From Romboutsia faecis (GTDB taxonomy: Bacteria; Bacillota; Clostridia; Peptostreptococcales; Peptostreptococcaceae): a DNA stretch of 27,372 nt. The notes beneath the pieces are model-generated. The model had not been told where the DNA came from. It was given only the letters and a program-made list of their open reading frames with translations, and made no database searches. Positions 1 through 7,833 of this stretch are shown one piece after another. The DNA lies in assembly GCF_014323405.1 (NCBI RefSeq), contig NZ_JACRWE010000015.1, positions 1 through 27,372 of the forward strand, written 5' to 3'. Within the stretch, counting starts at the first letter, position 1; every line of letters begins with the position of its first letter. Made by a program: the position numbers and the translations under genes.

Positions 1-24
1 TTACAAAAAGGAGAGAATTGAAAT

Positions 25-1821
25 ATGGCAATTAAACACAGAAAAAGACTAGGAGAAGGAATAATAGTAAACGAACCTAAAACACTAGATAAAGAAGTAA
101 TACATGAGTCAGTAGAAAGTAGTTCATGTGAATTTAATCAAGAAATAGAAGAAGTAAAGGAAGAAATGGATGAAAAAGTAAAACAAAATGAATATGAAAC
201 TAAAAACTACTTTAGTGATGGACAATGTCTATATGCTAAATCATCAGCTAAACCAGGAAATATAAAGGTTGGAAGACATATTTGGGCTAAAGAAAATCAT
301 TACAATATAGATGATAAAACAGAGAAGATTCTGTTAGAGTTCATGACAGTAAGAAAAATGGAAACAGAATTACTTAATCGACATGACTGTTTAGTGGAAC
401 GTAATCTAATGAAGTTCCAAGATAAAGGTGTTGATATAGTAAAAAGTAATGGAAAACATGTAGTTGAGTGTATAAGAGAATGTGAGGACTCTATTATTAA
501 GAAGAATATTCATTCCAAGTTAGGATTCATGGAGTATGAAGGAAAGATAATATACAAACTATATGAAGCCATAGGACTAAATTCAACATACGTAGGTAAA
601 TACGATGTTAAACCAAAAGGTTCATATAGTGAATATATTAAGATGATAAAAAATCATGTCATAGGAAATGTAGAGTTAGAATTTGCAATGGTAAGTGGTC
701 TTTCAGCTATTCTTTTAGGATACATAGGAGAAGAATTAGGACTTGATTCTACAATAATACATTTAGTTGGAAATTCAACCACAGGGAAATCTACAGCATT
801 AAAGTTAGCAATATCAAGTTTTGGCTATCCAGAAGTTAAATATAATGGACTGTATGGAACGTATAACGGAACTAACAATGCTTTAATAAAAAAGCTAGGA
901 GGTTTAAATGGTGTACCGTATGCATTAGATGAAATATCTATGTCAGAAAGCAATAACTTTACTAAATTTGTATATAGTTTAGCTAATGGAGCTGATAAAG
1001 AACGTTTAAACAAAGACTCTGAACTAATGGAAAAGGAATCTTGGTTAACAACAATACTATCTAATGGTGAAAAGTCTATAACTAGATCTTCTAATAATAA
1101 TGCGGGAGTACAAGTGAGAGTAATAGAAGCAGAAAACTTTACTTGGACTAAAAGTCCAGAACATGCAGAAGCTATAAATCATGTTATTTTAAATAACTAT
1201 GGGCATCTAGCGATAGAATTTGCACAGTATTTATTAGATAAAAATAGAAATGAAGTAATTAGAAATTATAAGCAAGAGAAAATCAATCTATACGATGAAC
1301 TTCGCAAAAGAAATGTGTATGATGACATGTCGATGAGAAGATGTAGCAAGTTTGCTATTATCATACAAACTGCATTTATCATAGAAGAGTTATTAGATAT
1401 AGAACTAGATATAGAAGGGATGGTAGACATGATAGTTAGCATAGAAAGAGAATCAATAAAGTATAGAAACTTCCACAAAGTAGTAATAGACTTTATAAAA
1501 CAGTATGTAGACAGGTATAGAAATAAGTTTGATGGAAAATCAAAATCTAACTCACAAGAAATCTTAGGAAAAATTACAGAGAAGGAAGACTATATAGAAC
1601 TTCAAATGGAGGAATTTTCTTTTGAATTAATGATAAAAGAAGGTGGGTACGAGGATAGAAAGATAGTTTTAAAAGAGCTAAAAAAAGCTGGATTTTTAGA
1701 CTGTGAAAAAGATAGATTAACTAGGTCTAGAAACAATAGTGCAGGAGTTGAAACTAACTATATAGTAATAAAATTACCTAAAAAAATAGATCAAAATAAA
1801 TCGGATACTAGGATAAATTAA
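25..1821 (+). CDS. DUF927-family P-loop ATPase (mobile-element primase/helicase-like)
   Basis: A 598-residue protein with a good ribosome binding site (AAAGGAGAG) ahead of the ATG. The first ~65 residues are charged and low-complexity. The core carries a P-loop GNSTTGKS at residues 249-256 and a Walker-B-like YALDEIS with D302-E303. This arrangement fits the DUF927 family of phage- and ICE-borne ATPases, usually annotated as helicase- or primase-associated. A role in element replication or DNA processing is family-based inference. It is followed by two small genes and a large serine recombinase on the same strand, which looks like one end of an integrated element. An 8-bp inverted repeat (TACTAGGA/TCCTAGTA, 1806-1838) spans its stop codon. 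The family call is confident; the biochemical role is not. Confidence 0.8.
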   Translation: MAIKHRKRLGEGIIVNEPKTLDKEVIHESVESSSCEFNQEIEEVKEEMDEKVKQNEYETKNYFSDGQCLYAKSSAKPGNIKVGRHIWAKENHYNIDDKTEKILLEFMTVRKMETELLNRHDCLVERNLMKFQDKGVDIVKSNGKHVVECIRECEDSIIKKNIHSKLGFMEYEGKIIYKLYEAIGLNSTYVGKYDVKPKGSYSEYIKMIKNHVIGNVELEFAMVSGLSAILLGYIGEELGLDSTIIHLVGNSTTGKSTALKLAISSFGYPEVKYNGLYGTYNGTNNALIKKLGGLNGVPYALDEISMSESNNFTKFVYSLANGADKERLNKDSELMEKESWLTTILSNGEKSITRSSNNNAGVQVRVIEAENFTWTKSPEHAEAINHVILNNYGHLAIEFAQYLLDKNRNEVIRNYKQEKINLYDELRKRNVYDDMSMRRCSKFAIIIQTAFIIEELLDIELDIEGMVDMIVSIERESIKYRNFHKVVIDFIKQYVDRYRNKFDGKSKSNSQEILGKITEKEDYIELQMEEFSFELMIKEGGYEDRKIVLKELKKAGFLDCEKDRLTRSRNNSAGVETNYIVIKLPKKIDQNKSDTRIN

Positions 1822-1869
1822 AAGTAAATGTCCTAGTAGTGTAAAAATAATAAAGGAGTGTCTTTAGTT

Positions 1870-2058
1870 ATGAATTATGAATCAATAGAGAAAGAGATGT
1901 TGGAGTTATCAATAAAAGAAGAGCAAGAATATTATGACTATATTATGCTAAATGCATATAAAGCAAGAGCATTGGATCTTATACTTCAAGAAATTAGTAC
2001 TTGCGGAAAGAGTATAAGTGAAATCTTAGAAAGTTACTGTAGAACTAGCTCTTTTTAG
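1870..2058 (+). CDS. small hypothetical protein in the recombinase operon (62 aa)
   Basis: ATG at 1870 is preferred over the in-frame GTG at 1858, because the AAAGGAG lies directly on that GTG but 10-12 bases ahead of the ATG. The product is acidic and helical, with a repeated Glu/Lys pattern (KEMLELSIKEEQEYYDY) and a C-terminal SISEILESYC. I do not recognise the family. It lies between the DUF927 gene and the recombinase in a same-strand cluster. A stem-loop (AACTAGCTCT / AGAGTTAGTT, one G-U) overlaps its stop codon. Small genes at this position in serine-recombinase elements sometimes encode directionality factors. That possibility is pure inference here. Confidence 0.6.
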   Translation: MNYESIEKEMLELSIKEEQEYYDYIMLNAYKARALDLILQEISTCGKSISEILESYCRTSSF

Positions 2059-2123
2059 AGTTAGTTACACTACAGGTAGAAAATATATATTATAAATTTG
2101 GTGTAATAAATATAGGAGGATAT

Positions 2124-2240
2124 ATGGATACAGTTAGTTTAGATCAAATAAAAGCACAAGAAATATTAGAAATACTAAGCACTATAATTCAAAAATCCAT
2201 AGTAAAAAAAGAAAACAAAGGAGATAAAGAAAATGATTAA
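2124..2240 (+). CDS. 38-aa small protein overlapping the recombinase start
   Basis: This short frame has an excellent site (ATAGGAGGA, four bases before ATG). It encodes a 38-residue peptide beginning MDTVSLDQIKAQEILEIL, helical at the N-terminus and lysine-rich at the C-terminus. It overlaps the start of the recombinase by eight bases (2233-2240), and the recombinase AAAGGAG lies inside its coding sequence. Such an overlap suggests translational coupling. No family is recognised. A recombination directionality factor or a leader for the recombinase are both possible, without direct evidence. Confidence 0.55.
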   Translation: MDTVSLDQIKAQEILEILSTIIQKSIVKKENKGDKEND

Positions 2241-3879
2241 AAGAGTAGCAATATACTGCAGAGTATCAACTGTAGAGCAAGCTGAAGAAGGGTACAGTAT
2301 AGACGAGCAAAATCTAAAAATAAGAGAGTACTGTGAAAGGGAAGGTCATGAAATATATAATTTATATGAAGACAGAGGAATAAGTGGGAAAAATATAACT
2401 AATAGACCAGGAATAAAACAACTTTTACAAGATGCAACAGAGAATAAGTTTGATTTAGTAATTGTATGGAAATTAAATAGAATAAGTAGAAAACTACTAG
2501 ACATTCTTAACATAGTAGAGTTGTTAAATAAGCATAATATAGCATTTCGTTCACTAACAGAGAACTTTGAGACAGAAACACCATCAGGTAAACTTCAACT
2601 AAACATAATGGGAGCAATAGGGGAATTTGAAAGAGAAACAATAGCTGAAAATATAAAGCTGGGAATGGGGGCAAAAGCTAGGTTAGGTGAGTGGTGTGGC
2701 GGAGTAGTATTAGGGTATGATATAGTTGAAATTCCAAGTGATGGAAAGAAGAGAAAAAGCACTAAATTGCAGATAAATGAAAGAGAAGCGAATACAGTAA
2801 GGCGAATATTTGACTTGTATAGTCAAGGATATGGATACAAAGCAGTAGTTAATAGAGTAAATAAAGAAGGATATAAAACTAAGAGAAATAATGAATTTGC
2901 AGTAGCAACTGTTAAAGAGATACTAAAAAATCCAGTCTACATTGGTAAAATCAGATACAATGTAAGGCAAGATTGGAGTAAGAAAAGAAGGAATAACATA
3001 AATCCAAACCCTATACTTTCAGATGGGAAACATGAACCAATAATAGATATGGAAACATGGAACAAGGTACAAGTAATACTAAAAGAAAGAAGTAAGAAAC
3101 ATAATAAAATTTATGATAGTGAATTCCCTTTAACGGGAATACTTAAATGTCCTGTATGTGGTGCAGGAATGACTATAAGTAGGTCAACTAGTAAAAGAAA
3201 AGATGGAACTAAGAAGGTTTTAGAGTATTACTCTTGTGGAAACTGGAAGAATAAAGGTACAGCAGTATGTAAATCTAACTCAATAAGAGTAGAAGTTGCA
3301 GATGAGTATGTATTAAACAAAATAATGACACTAATAAACAACAAATCTATACTAAAGAAAGTAATAGATAATATAAACAAGAATAAATCTAGCAAATTAC
3401 AACCGACTATAGATGAATTAGATAGAATAACAAATGAAATAAATAAGTTAAATACTAAGAAGAGTAAGAACATAGAGTTGTTTGAAGATGGAATACTAGA
3501 TAAAAATGAACTTTCAATAAGAGTTAAATCAATAAACGATGATATAGATAAGTTAAAGTATAGAGAACAAGAGTTAATACAAGAAGTTCAACTTGCAGAA
3601 GGAGAACCAGTACCATTTGAGATCATAAAGGAAATAATGGATAGGTTTAAAGAAGTATTTCTTAATATGAGTACGAGTCAACAAAGAAAACAGTTAATAC
3701 ATCTGTTAGTTTCACAAATAACTATGAATGAAAAGCGAGAGATAGATAGTATAGAGATTCAAATAAATGATGATGTAATAACATACTTAATGAAGGATGA
3801 GTTGCCTAAACTAAAAGGTGATTCATCCTTTTTACATTTATTAGGAACTAATCATATAAATCTAAAAATATCAATTTAG
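2233..3879 (+). CDS. large serine recombinase (site-specific integrase/excisionase)
   Basis: This 548-aa protein has the three-part layout of large serine recombinases. Residues 1-150 are the resolvase-type catalytic domain, with the nucleophile S12 in YCRVSTVEQ and the downstream GEFERETIAENI helix. Next is a recombinase DNA-binding domain (about 170-280, NPVYIGKIRYN). A zinc ribbon has C306, C309, C335 and C346. A long charged coiled coil covers about 375-455. Known members integrate and excise phages, ICEs and skin-like elements by recombining attP and attB without a host factor. It is the last gene of the element-like cluster, so an attachment site is expected within a few hundred bases downstream. 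I could not identify that site because the other element end is outside the window. Confidence 0.93.
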   Translation: MIKRVAIYCRVSTVEQAEEGYSIDEQNLKIREYCEREGHEIYNLYEDRGISGKNITNRPGIKQLLQDATENKFDLVIVWKLNRISRKLLDILNIVELLNKHNIAFRSLTENFETETPSGKLQLNIMGAIGEFERETIAENIKLGMGAKARLGEWCGGVVLGYDIVEIPSDGKKRKSTKLQINEREANTVRRIFDLYSQGYGYKAVVNRVNKEGYKTKRNNEFAVATVKEILKNPVYIGKIRYNVRQDWSKKRRNNINPNPILSDGKHEPIIDMETWNKVQVILKERSKKHNKIYDSEFPLTGILKCPVCGAGMTISRSTSKRKDGTKKVLEYYSCGNWKNKGTAVCKSNSIRVEVADEYVLNKIMTLINNKSILKKVIDNINKNKSSKLQPTIDELDRITNEINKLNTKKSKNIELFEDGILDKNELSIRVKSINDDIDKLKYREQELIQEVQLAEGEPVPFEIIKEIMDRFKEVFLNMSTSQQRKQLIHLLVSQITMNEKREIDSIEIQINDDVITYLMKDELPKLKGDSSFLHLLGTNHINLKISI

Positions 3880-3963
3880 CTATAGAAATAAATATTTAAA
3901 ATAATGACATTAAATGACAAAAAATAGCGATTAAAAAATATATAATAATTAAGGAGATAAGAT

Positions 3964-4349
3964 ATGAATGTTAGTAGTAAGTATAATAGTTATTACTCAG
4001 AAAAATCATTATTTAATAAAATTAAATCAGTTTTTTCTGAAGCAGGCTTATCTATAGTGTATGGAGCATGGTTGTTATTTTATGCACTTAAAGATTCAAA
4101 TGTTCCAATTAAAGCGAAAGCTACAATAGTAGGAGCATTAGGATATTTTATATCGCCAATAGACTTAATAGCAGATATCCTATACCAGATGCAGGATATG
4201 GAGATGATTTAACTGCAATAACAACCGCTTTAGGAATAATTTATATATTCATAACACCTGAAATTAAAATAAAAGCTAAAGAAAAGACAAAAGAGTGGTT
4301 TAATAATGTGACAGAAGAAAATTTTAAACAAATAGATACTAAATTATAA
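3964..4349 (+). pseudogene. DUF1232 (YkvA-like) membrane protein, frameshifted
   Basis: The gene starts with AAGGAG and ATG and encodes the typical DUF1232 core: a membrane segment followed by KAKATIVGALGYFISPIDLI. The family signature should continue as a PD(x)GYxDDL loop and a second membrane helix. Here the reading frame is lost at about 4180 within CCTATACC and stops at 4212. The rest (PDAGYGDDLTAITTAL and a tail ending at 4349) lies in another frame. Removing one TA dinucleotide would restore a full ~128-residue family member. It is either a recent two-base duplication, a sequencing error, or less likely a phase-variable site. DUF1232 proteins have no firmly established function. Confidence 0.8.
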
Positions 4350-4372
4350 GGTATAAAGGGGAGATGAAGTGG

Positions 4373-4957
4373 ATGAAAAAGGTAATTATATTAATGGTAT
4401 TAGTTATGTCATTAATGATAGCTGGATGTACACAAACTGAAAAAATTGAAAAGGAAGAAGTCGTTAAGAGTGTATATTGTGACAGTTGTAGTGAGGAGTC
4501 AAAAGAAGTAACAAAATTTTGTTCAAATTGTGGAGTAGAAGCTAAATGGGTATCTGAAAAGCCTGAGATAGCAGAAGTAACTAATGATAATGATGAGGAA
4601 AATAAAATAGGAAATAGTAAAGAAAAAGAATCAGTAGATAAGAAAGATGAAGTTAAAGTTGAAAAAGGACAATGTGGAAATTGTGGAGCATATTTTCCTA
4701 AGAATCAATTAAATAAATTTTATGAAGGATTACTATGTACAACATGCTATAATCTTCCTAAAAATTGTGAAAATGGATTTGTAGGATTATGTGAGGGATG
4801 CTCTGAATGTGAGCCAACATCACAATATAACCCTAGTGATTATGATTTGTATTATCCTGAAGGAGATTTAGACTCTATGTATACTTGTACTAATTGTGGA
4901 AGAACATCTAATATGTATATGGGAACAATAGGTATGTGTGAAAAGTGCCTTGAGTAG
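4373..4957 (+). CDS. zinc-ribbon lipoprotein
   Basis: The N-terminus is a lipoprotein signal: MKK, a hydrophobic stretch, then the lipobox MIAGC. The ATG at 4373 is chosen because GGGGAG directly abuts the alternative ATG at 4364. After a Glu/Lys-rich linker there are three CxxC/CxxC zinc-ribbon-like units: CDSCSEE...CSNCG, CGNCGAYF...CTTCY, and the C-terminal CTNCGRTS...CEKC. A further cysteine cluster (CEGCSEC) lies between the last two. The mature protein would be anchored outside the membrane, where multi-ribbon proteins are uncommon. Its role may be structural or metal-binding, but no function is known. It reads from its own RBS just after the DUF1232 pseudogene. Confidence 0.8.
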   Translation: MKKVIILMVLVMSLMIAGCTQTEKIEKEEVVKSVYCDSCSEESKEVTKFCSNCGVEAKWVSEKPEIAEVTNDNDEENKIGNSKEKESVDKKDEVKVEKGQCGNCGAYFPKNQLNKFYEGLLCTTCYNLPKNCENGFVGLCEGCSECEPTSQYNPSDYDLYYPEGDLDSMYTCTNCGRTSNMYMGTIGMCEKCLE

Positions 4958-4992
4958 TTACAGATGAAAGAAATTAAAATAAATTAAAACTA

Positions 4993-5047
4993 GCTCCGTA
5001 GAGTAAGGTACGGAGAACCGTATCACAAGTAACGGAGCACGGTTTTT
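4993..5047 (+). terminator. intrinsic terminator with competing stems
   Basis: GCTCCGT (4993-4999) can pair with ACGGAG at 5010-5015 or with ACGGAGC at 5032-5038. AACCGT (5016-5021) pairs with ACGGTT (5039-5044), which runs into a T tract. The position, just after the lipoprotein gene, fits a terminator. The mutually exclusive pairings are unusual. Confidence 0.65.
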
Positions 5048-5080
5048 ATAAAAATAATTATAAATAGATTATACTAATTT

Positions 5081-5145
5081 TGATATGAGCCCTTTGTGAT
5101 AGAAAGTTAAAACAATAAAACTTTTGTCATAAAGGGTTCATATCA
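5081..5145. repeat. long imperfect inverted repeat (19-bp arms)
   Basis: The left arm TGATATGAGCCCTTTGTGA (5081-5099) pairs over its full length with the right arm (5127-5145) when two G-U pairs are allowed. The 27-base centre has a further AAAGTT/AACTTT pairing. It lies between the convergent lipoprotein and NsrR-like genes, where a bidirectional terminator would be expected. There is no T tract on either side, so a small MITE-like element is an alternative. Confidence 0.6.
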
Positions 5146-5171
5146 TCTTATAGATATAATGTCTTAATATA

Positions 5172-5567
5172 TTAAAGGATATCATATAGGGTATATTTAT
5201 AAAATTCAATTATAAATGAACTTAAAGCATTATTTATAATTGGTTTTAATTTACAAGAATTATTAAGGTTACAAGTATTATTATCAGTAGAAAAACATTC
5301 TACAATATTTAAATTATCTTCTGTTATTTCAAGAAGTTTACCTAAGTTTATATTTTGGGGGTCCATTCCTAGCTTTATACCACCATTTCTTCCCTTAGAA
5401 GATAAAATATATCCATTTTTAGCTAATTTATAAATTATTTTTTTTATATGATGAGTAGACAAATTAAGTGTATTTGATAACTCATCTACTGTAAAAAGTT
5501 TATTTTGGTTATTGCCTAGATAAATTAATATTCTAAAACTATAATCAGTAAATTTAGATAAATACAT
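5172..5567 (-). CDS. Rrf2-family iron-sulfur regulator, NsrR-like
   Basis: The 131-residue protein has the Rrf2 winged helix. It begins MYLSKFTDYSFRILIYL, has a recognition region LSTHHIKKIIYKL, and a wing YILSSKGRNGGIKL. Three cysteines, C91, C99 and C105, sit where Rrf2 proteins bind an iron-sulfur cluster, and their 8/6 spacing resembles NsrR. NsrR is a nitric-oxide-sensing repressor of detoxification genes. The neighbours support this: a DUF454 gene is divergent, and an Hmp-type globin gene follows it. Both have a near-identical palindrome just before the start codon. IscR or another Rrf2 branch is possible but fits less well, as no iron-sulfur assembly genes are present. Confidence 0.82.
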   Translation of the reverse strand: MYLSKFTDYSFRILIYLGNNQNKLFTVDELSNTLNLSTHHIKKIIYKLAKNGYILSSKGRNGGIKLGMDPQNINLGKLLEITEDNLNIVECFSTDNNTCNLNNSCKLKPIINNALSSFIIEFYKYTLYDIL

Positions 5568-5676
5568 AAAATTCTCCTTAATATAAGTTGATTATTATAT
5601 ATTATTATAAATTATATTAGGTTAGATACAATATAAATTATAATTAAAAAATTATATTTTATTTAAAACTTAAAAA

Positions 5677-5693
5677 GGGTATATAGAATACAT
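5677..5693 (+). promoter_or_regulatory. putative NsrR-type operator upstream of DUF454 gene
   Basis: GTAT-ATAGA-ATAC (5679-5691) is an inverted repeat with a five-base spacer, flanked by AAAAAGG and CATATTAAAAA. It contains a TATATA that could be a -10 box, 22-24 bases ahead of the ATG at 5715. It closely matches the site at 6177. Confidence 0.55.
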
Positions 5694-5714
5694 ATTAAAA
5701 AATAGGAGAGTTTT

Positions 5715-6089
5715 ATGAAGAGAATTAAAAAAATAATATTTGTTATTGCAGGGTTTATATTTCTTTTATTAGGAATAATCGGAATAGTACTTCCTATATT
5801 ACCGACAGTACCATTTTTACTTTTAACATCATATTGTTTTGCTAGAGGGTCAAATAAATTTGAAACCTGGTTTAAATCTAGCAAAATATACAAAAATTAT
5901 TTAGAAGGTTTTATAATTAATAAGTCCATGACCTTAAAGCAAAAGATATATACATCAACTTTTGCAGATATAATGATTGCTTTTCCATTAATTATTTTAA
6001 ATAACTTATATATAAAGTTATTTTTAATAATAATTATTATATTTAAGTATTATTACTTTATATTCAAAATCAAAACTATAAAGATATAA
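5715..6089 (+). CDS. DUF454 (YbaN-like) inner membrane protein
   Basis: The 124-aa product has the DUF454 pattern. A first hydrophobic hairpin contains GIIGIVLPILPTVPFLLL, followed by the cytosolic CFARGS...FETWF element. Then comes a K-rich loop (NKSMTLKQKI) and two more hydrophobic segments near the C-terminus. It is a small integral membrane protein of unknown function. The gene has an AGGAG site, diverges from the NsrR-like gene and lies upstream of the globin gene. It shares with the latter a palindrome directly before the RBS, so co-regulation by the NsrR-like repressor is likely. Confidence 0.85.
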   Translation: MKRIKKIIFVIAGFIFLLLGIIGIVLPILPTVPFLLLTSYCFARGSNKFETWFKSSKIYKNYLEGFIINKSMTLKQKIYTSTFADIMIAFPLIILNNLYIKLFLIIIIIFKYYYFIFKIKTIKI

Positions 6090-6176
6090 TTGCAATTGAA
6101 TTGAGAATAAAGAATATATTACTTTTAAAAAATGTTTATATAAAAAATAATTGGGTAAATTTTTAATAAATAAAAA

Positions 6177-6193
6177 GTGTATATAAAATACAC
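6177..6193 (+). promoter_or_regulatory. putative NsrR-type operator upstream of globin gene
   Basis: GTGTAT-ATAAA-ATACAC is a perfect 6-bp inverted repeat with a five-base spacer, 22 bases before the globin ATG. A TATATA inside it could serve as the -10. Sequence, flanks and spacing to the start codon match the DUF454 site. Confidence 0.6.
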
Positions 6194-6215
6194 ATTTAAA
6201 AAGGAGAGAGTAAGT

Positions 6216-6683
6216 ATGTTAAGTCAAAAAACAATAGAGATAGTAAAAAGTACAGTGCCGGTATTAAAGGAGCATGGATTAGAAATAACAAAAACTTTCT
6301 ACAAAACAATGTTTACGAATAATCCAGAAGTAAAAGAAATGTTTAATATGGATAAACAAGAATCTGGAGAACAACCAAAGGCGCTAGCAATGACAATACT
6401 AGCAGCAGCTCAAAATATAGATAATTTAGAGGTGTTATTACCAGCGGCAAAGAAAATAGGAAATATTCATGTTAATTCAAATGTAAAACCAGAGCATTAT
6501 CCAGTAGTAGGTAAAAATTTATTATTAGCAATAAAAGAAGTTCTAGGAGACGCAGCAACAGAAGATGTTTTAAATGCATGGGCAGAAGCTTATGAAGTTA
6601 TAGCTAAAGTATTTATAGATGTAGAAAAAGATATGTATATAGATCAAGTATGCAGAGATAATCAAGTACATCAAAAAATGTAA
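6216..6683 (+). CDS. single-domain Hmp-type globin (NO detoxification)
   Basis: The ATG at 6216 follows AAGGAGAG; the longer frame would begin inside the operator. The 155-residue product aligns along the whole globin domain of flavohemoglobin. It keeps Y29 (B10), F43 (CD1), Q53 (E7), the proximal H85, Y95 in KPEHYPVVG, and E137. The FAD/NAD reductase domain is absent, so it is a single-domain globin that would need a separate reductase. Members of this family bind O2 and NO and convert NO to nitrate. The NsrR-like regulator and the shared operator fit nitrosative-stress induction. A terminator follows directly, so the gene is probably monocistronic. Confidence 0.92.
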   Translation: MLSQKTIEIVKSTVPVLKEHGLEITKTFYKTMFTNNPEVKEMFNMDKQESGEQPKALAMTILAAAQNIDNLEVLLPAAKKIGNIHVNSNVKPEHYPVVGKNLLLAIKEVLGDAATEDVLNAWAEAYEVIAKVFIDVEKDMYIDQVCRDNQVHQKM

Positions 6684-6690
6684 TTTAATA

Positions 6691-6742
6691 AAAGCTCCTT
6701 AAAGTATTGATATTTTTATCATTGCTATTAAGGGACTTTTAT
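6691..6742 (+). terminator. intrinsic terminator after the globin gene
   Basis: AAAGCTCCTTAA (6691-6702) pairs with TTAAGGGACTTT (6728-6739) with minor mismatch, and an inner GATA/TATC pair. It ends in a T-rich stretch. Confidence 0.8.
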
Positions 6743-6782
6743 TAATTATTTTTGATTTTTATATAATATTAGGTTTTATAGA

Positions 6783-6876
6783 TGTAGTACACAAAATGTA
6801 ATTAAAGTATCTTATATTAACTGGTACAACTAGTTAATTTCTGTGTGTTTTATCAGGAAAAGTATGGAGTACTACA
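6783..6876. repeat. nested inverted-repeat structure in the globin-rubrerythrin gap
   Basis: TGTAGTAC (6783-6790) and GTACTACA (6869-6876) form a perfect outer pair. ACACA/TGTGT lies just inside. ATTAACT (6816-6822) and AGTTAAT (6832-6838) form an inner hairpin. No coding frame is present. It could be a small MITE-like insertion or a structured RNA. The rest of this 400-base gap holds only the rubrerythrin promoter. Confidence 0.45.
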
Positions 6877-7026
6877 ATTATACAATTTATCCATTTCAAG
6901 TTTATTTTTATTATAACATTAAATCTAATAAAAGTTAAACATTTTATATTTAATATATTCTGATATATAACTATGCATATTAATACAAATTTACAAATTA
7001 TTATGTAAAAAAATGTAAATTAGTTA

Positions 7027-7055
7027 TTGAATTTATAAAATTTTAATGCTACTAT
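7027..7055 (+). promoter_or_regulatory. candidate sigma-A promoter of rubrerythrin
   Basis: TTGAAT (7027-7032), 17 bases, then TACTAT (7050-7055). A start near 7062 would give a leader of about 27 bases containing the GGGGG-type RBS. Confidence 0.5.
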
Positions 7056-7088
7056 CTTTATAAACTTAAATTAATTAAAGGGGGACTT

Positions 7089-7676
7089 ATGAAAAGTTTA
7101 AAAGGAACAAGAACAGCTGAAAACTTAATGAAATCTTTTGCAGGAGAGAGTCAAGCAAGAACAAGATATACATATTATGCAAGCATAGCAAAAAAACAAG
7201 GGTATGTTCAAATATCAAACATATTTATGGAAACAGCAGAACAAGAAAAAGAGCATGCTAAGAAATTTTATAAATATTTAAAAGAAGATTTTATAGATGA
7301 AATGATAGAAATAACAGCAGCATACCCAGTATCATTCCATGAAGATACTATGGCAAACTTAAAAGCGGCTGCTGCTGGTGAAAATGAAGAATGGACAGAA
7401 TTATACCCTGAATTTGCAAAGATAGCGAGAGAAGAAGGGTTTGAAGCTATAGCTAAAACTTTTGAGAGAATAAGTGGAGTAGAAAAAAGACATGAAGCTA
7501 GATATAATAAATTAGCTAAAAATATAGAAGAGGGAAAAGTATTTAAGAAAGATGAAAAAGTACTATGGAAATGTTTAAATTGTGGTCATATTCATGAAGG
7601 TGAAGAAGCACCTAAGGTATGTCCAACATGTGTACACCCACAAGGATACTTTGAAGTATTTATAGAAACATATTAA
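7089..7676 (+). CDS. rbr: rubrerythrin
   Basis: A full-length 195-aa rubrerythrin. The N-terminal four-helix ferritin-like domain carries diiron ligands, including E20, the E53-x-x-H56 motif in EKEH, and the EKRHE segment at 132-136. The C-terminal rubredoxin-like domain has C162, C165, C178 and C181 (WKCLNCGH...CPTC). It reduces hydrogen peroxide in the cytoplasm with electrons delivered through the rubredoxin iron, a standard peroxide defence of anaerobes. It has its own likely promoter and terminator and lies near the NO-defence genes, making a small oxidative/nitrosative stress neighbourhood. No clear PerR box was found. Confidence 0.97.
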   Translation: MKSLKGTRTAENLMKSFAGESQARTRYTYYASIAKKQGYVQISNIFMETAEQEKEHAKKFYKYLKEDFIDEMIEITAAYPVSFHEDTMANLKAAAAGENEEWTELYPEFAKIAREEGFEAIAKTFERISGVEKRHEARYNKLAKNIEEGKVFKKDEKVLWKCLNCGHIHEGEEAPKVCPTCVHPQGYFEVFIETY

Positions 7677-7730
7677 TAACTATTTTTAAAATAGGATGAA
7701 AATAGTTGATAATATTAAAAAGTAAATAGA

Positions 7731-7780
7731 AATAGGCATATATATTAGAACTATTAAAGGTATGCCTATTTTTATTTTAT
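7731..7780 (+). terminator. intrinsic terminator after rubrerythrin
   Basis: AATAGGCATA (7731-7740) pairs with TATGCCTATT (7761-7770), followed by TTTTATTTTA. Confidence 0.85.
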
Positions 7781-7833
7781 AGATTGATTTAAATTATTGG
7801 TACTTTATTAAAATTGTTCATATATAATTAAGA

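Noticed and set aside
825..1478. Minus-strand frames inside the DUF927 gene
   Set aside because: They are antisense shadows of the conserved ATPase frame, without ribosome binding sites.
4993..5047. Known riboswitch classes (preQ1, fluoride, c-di-GMP)
   Set aside because: No conserved core of these classes is visible and no gene follows on the same strand.
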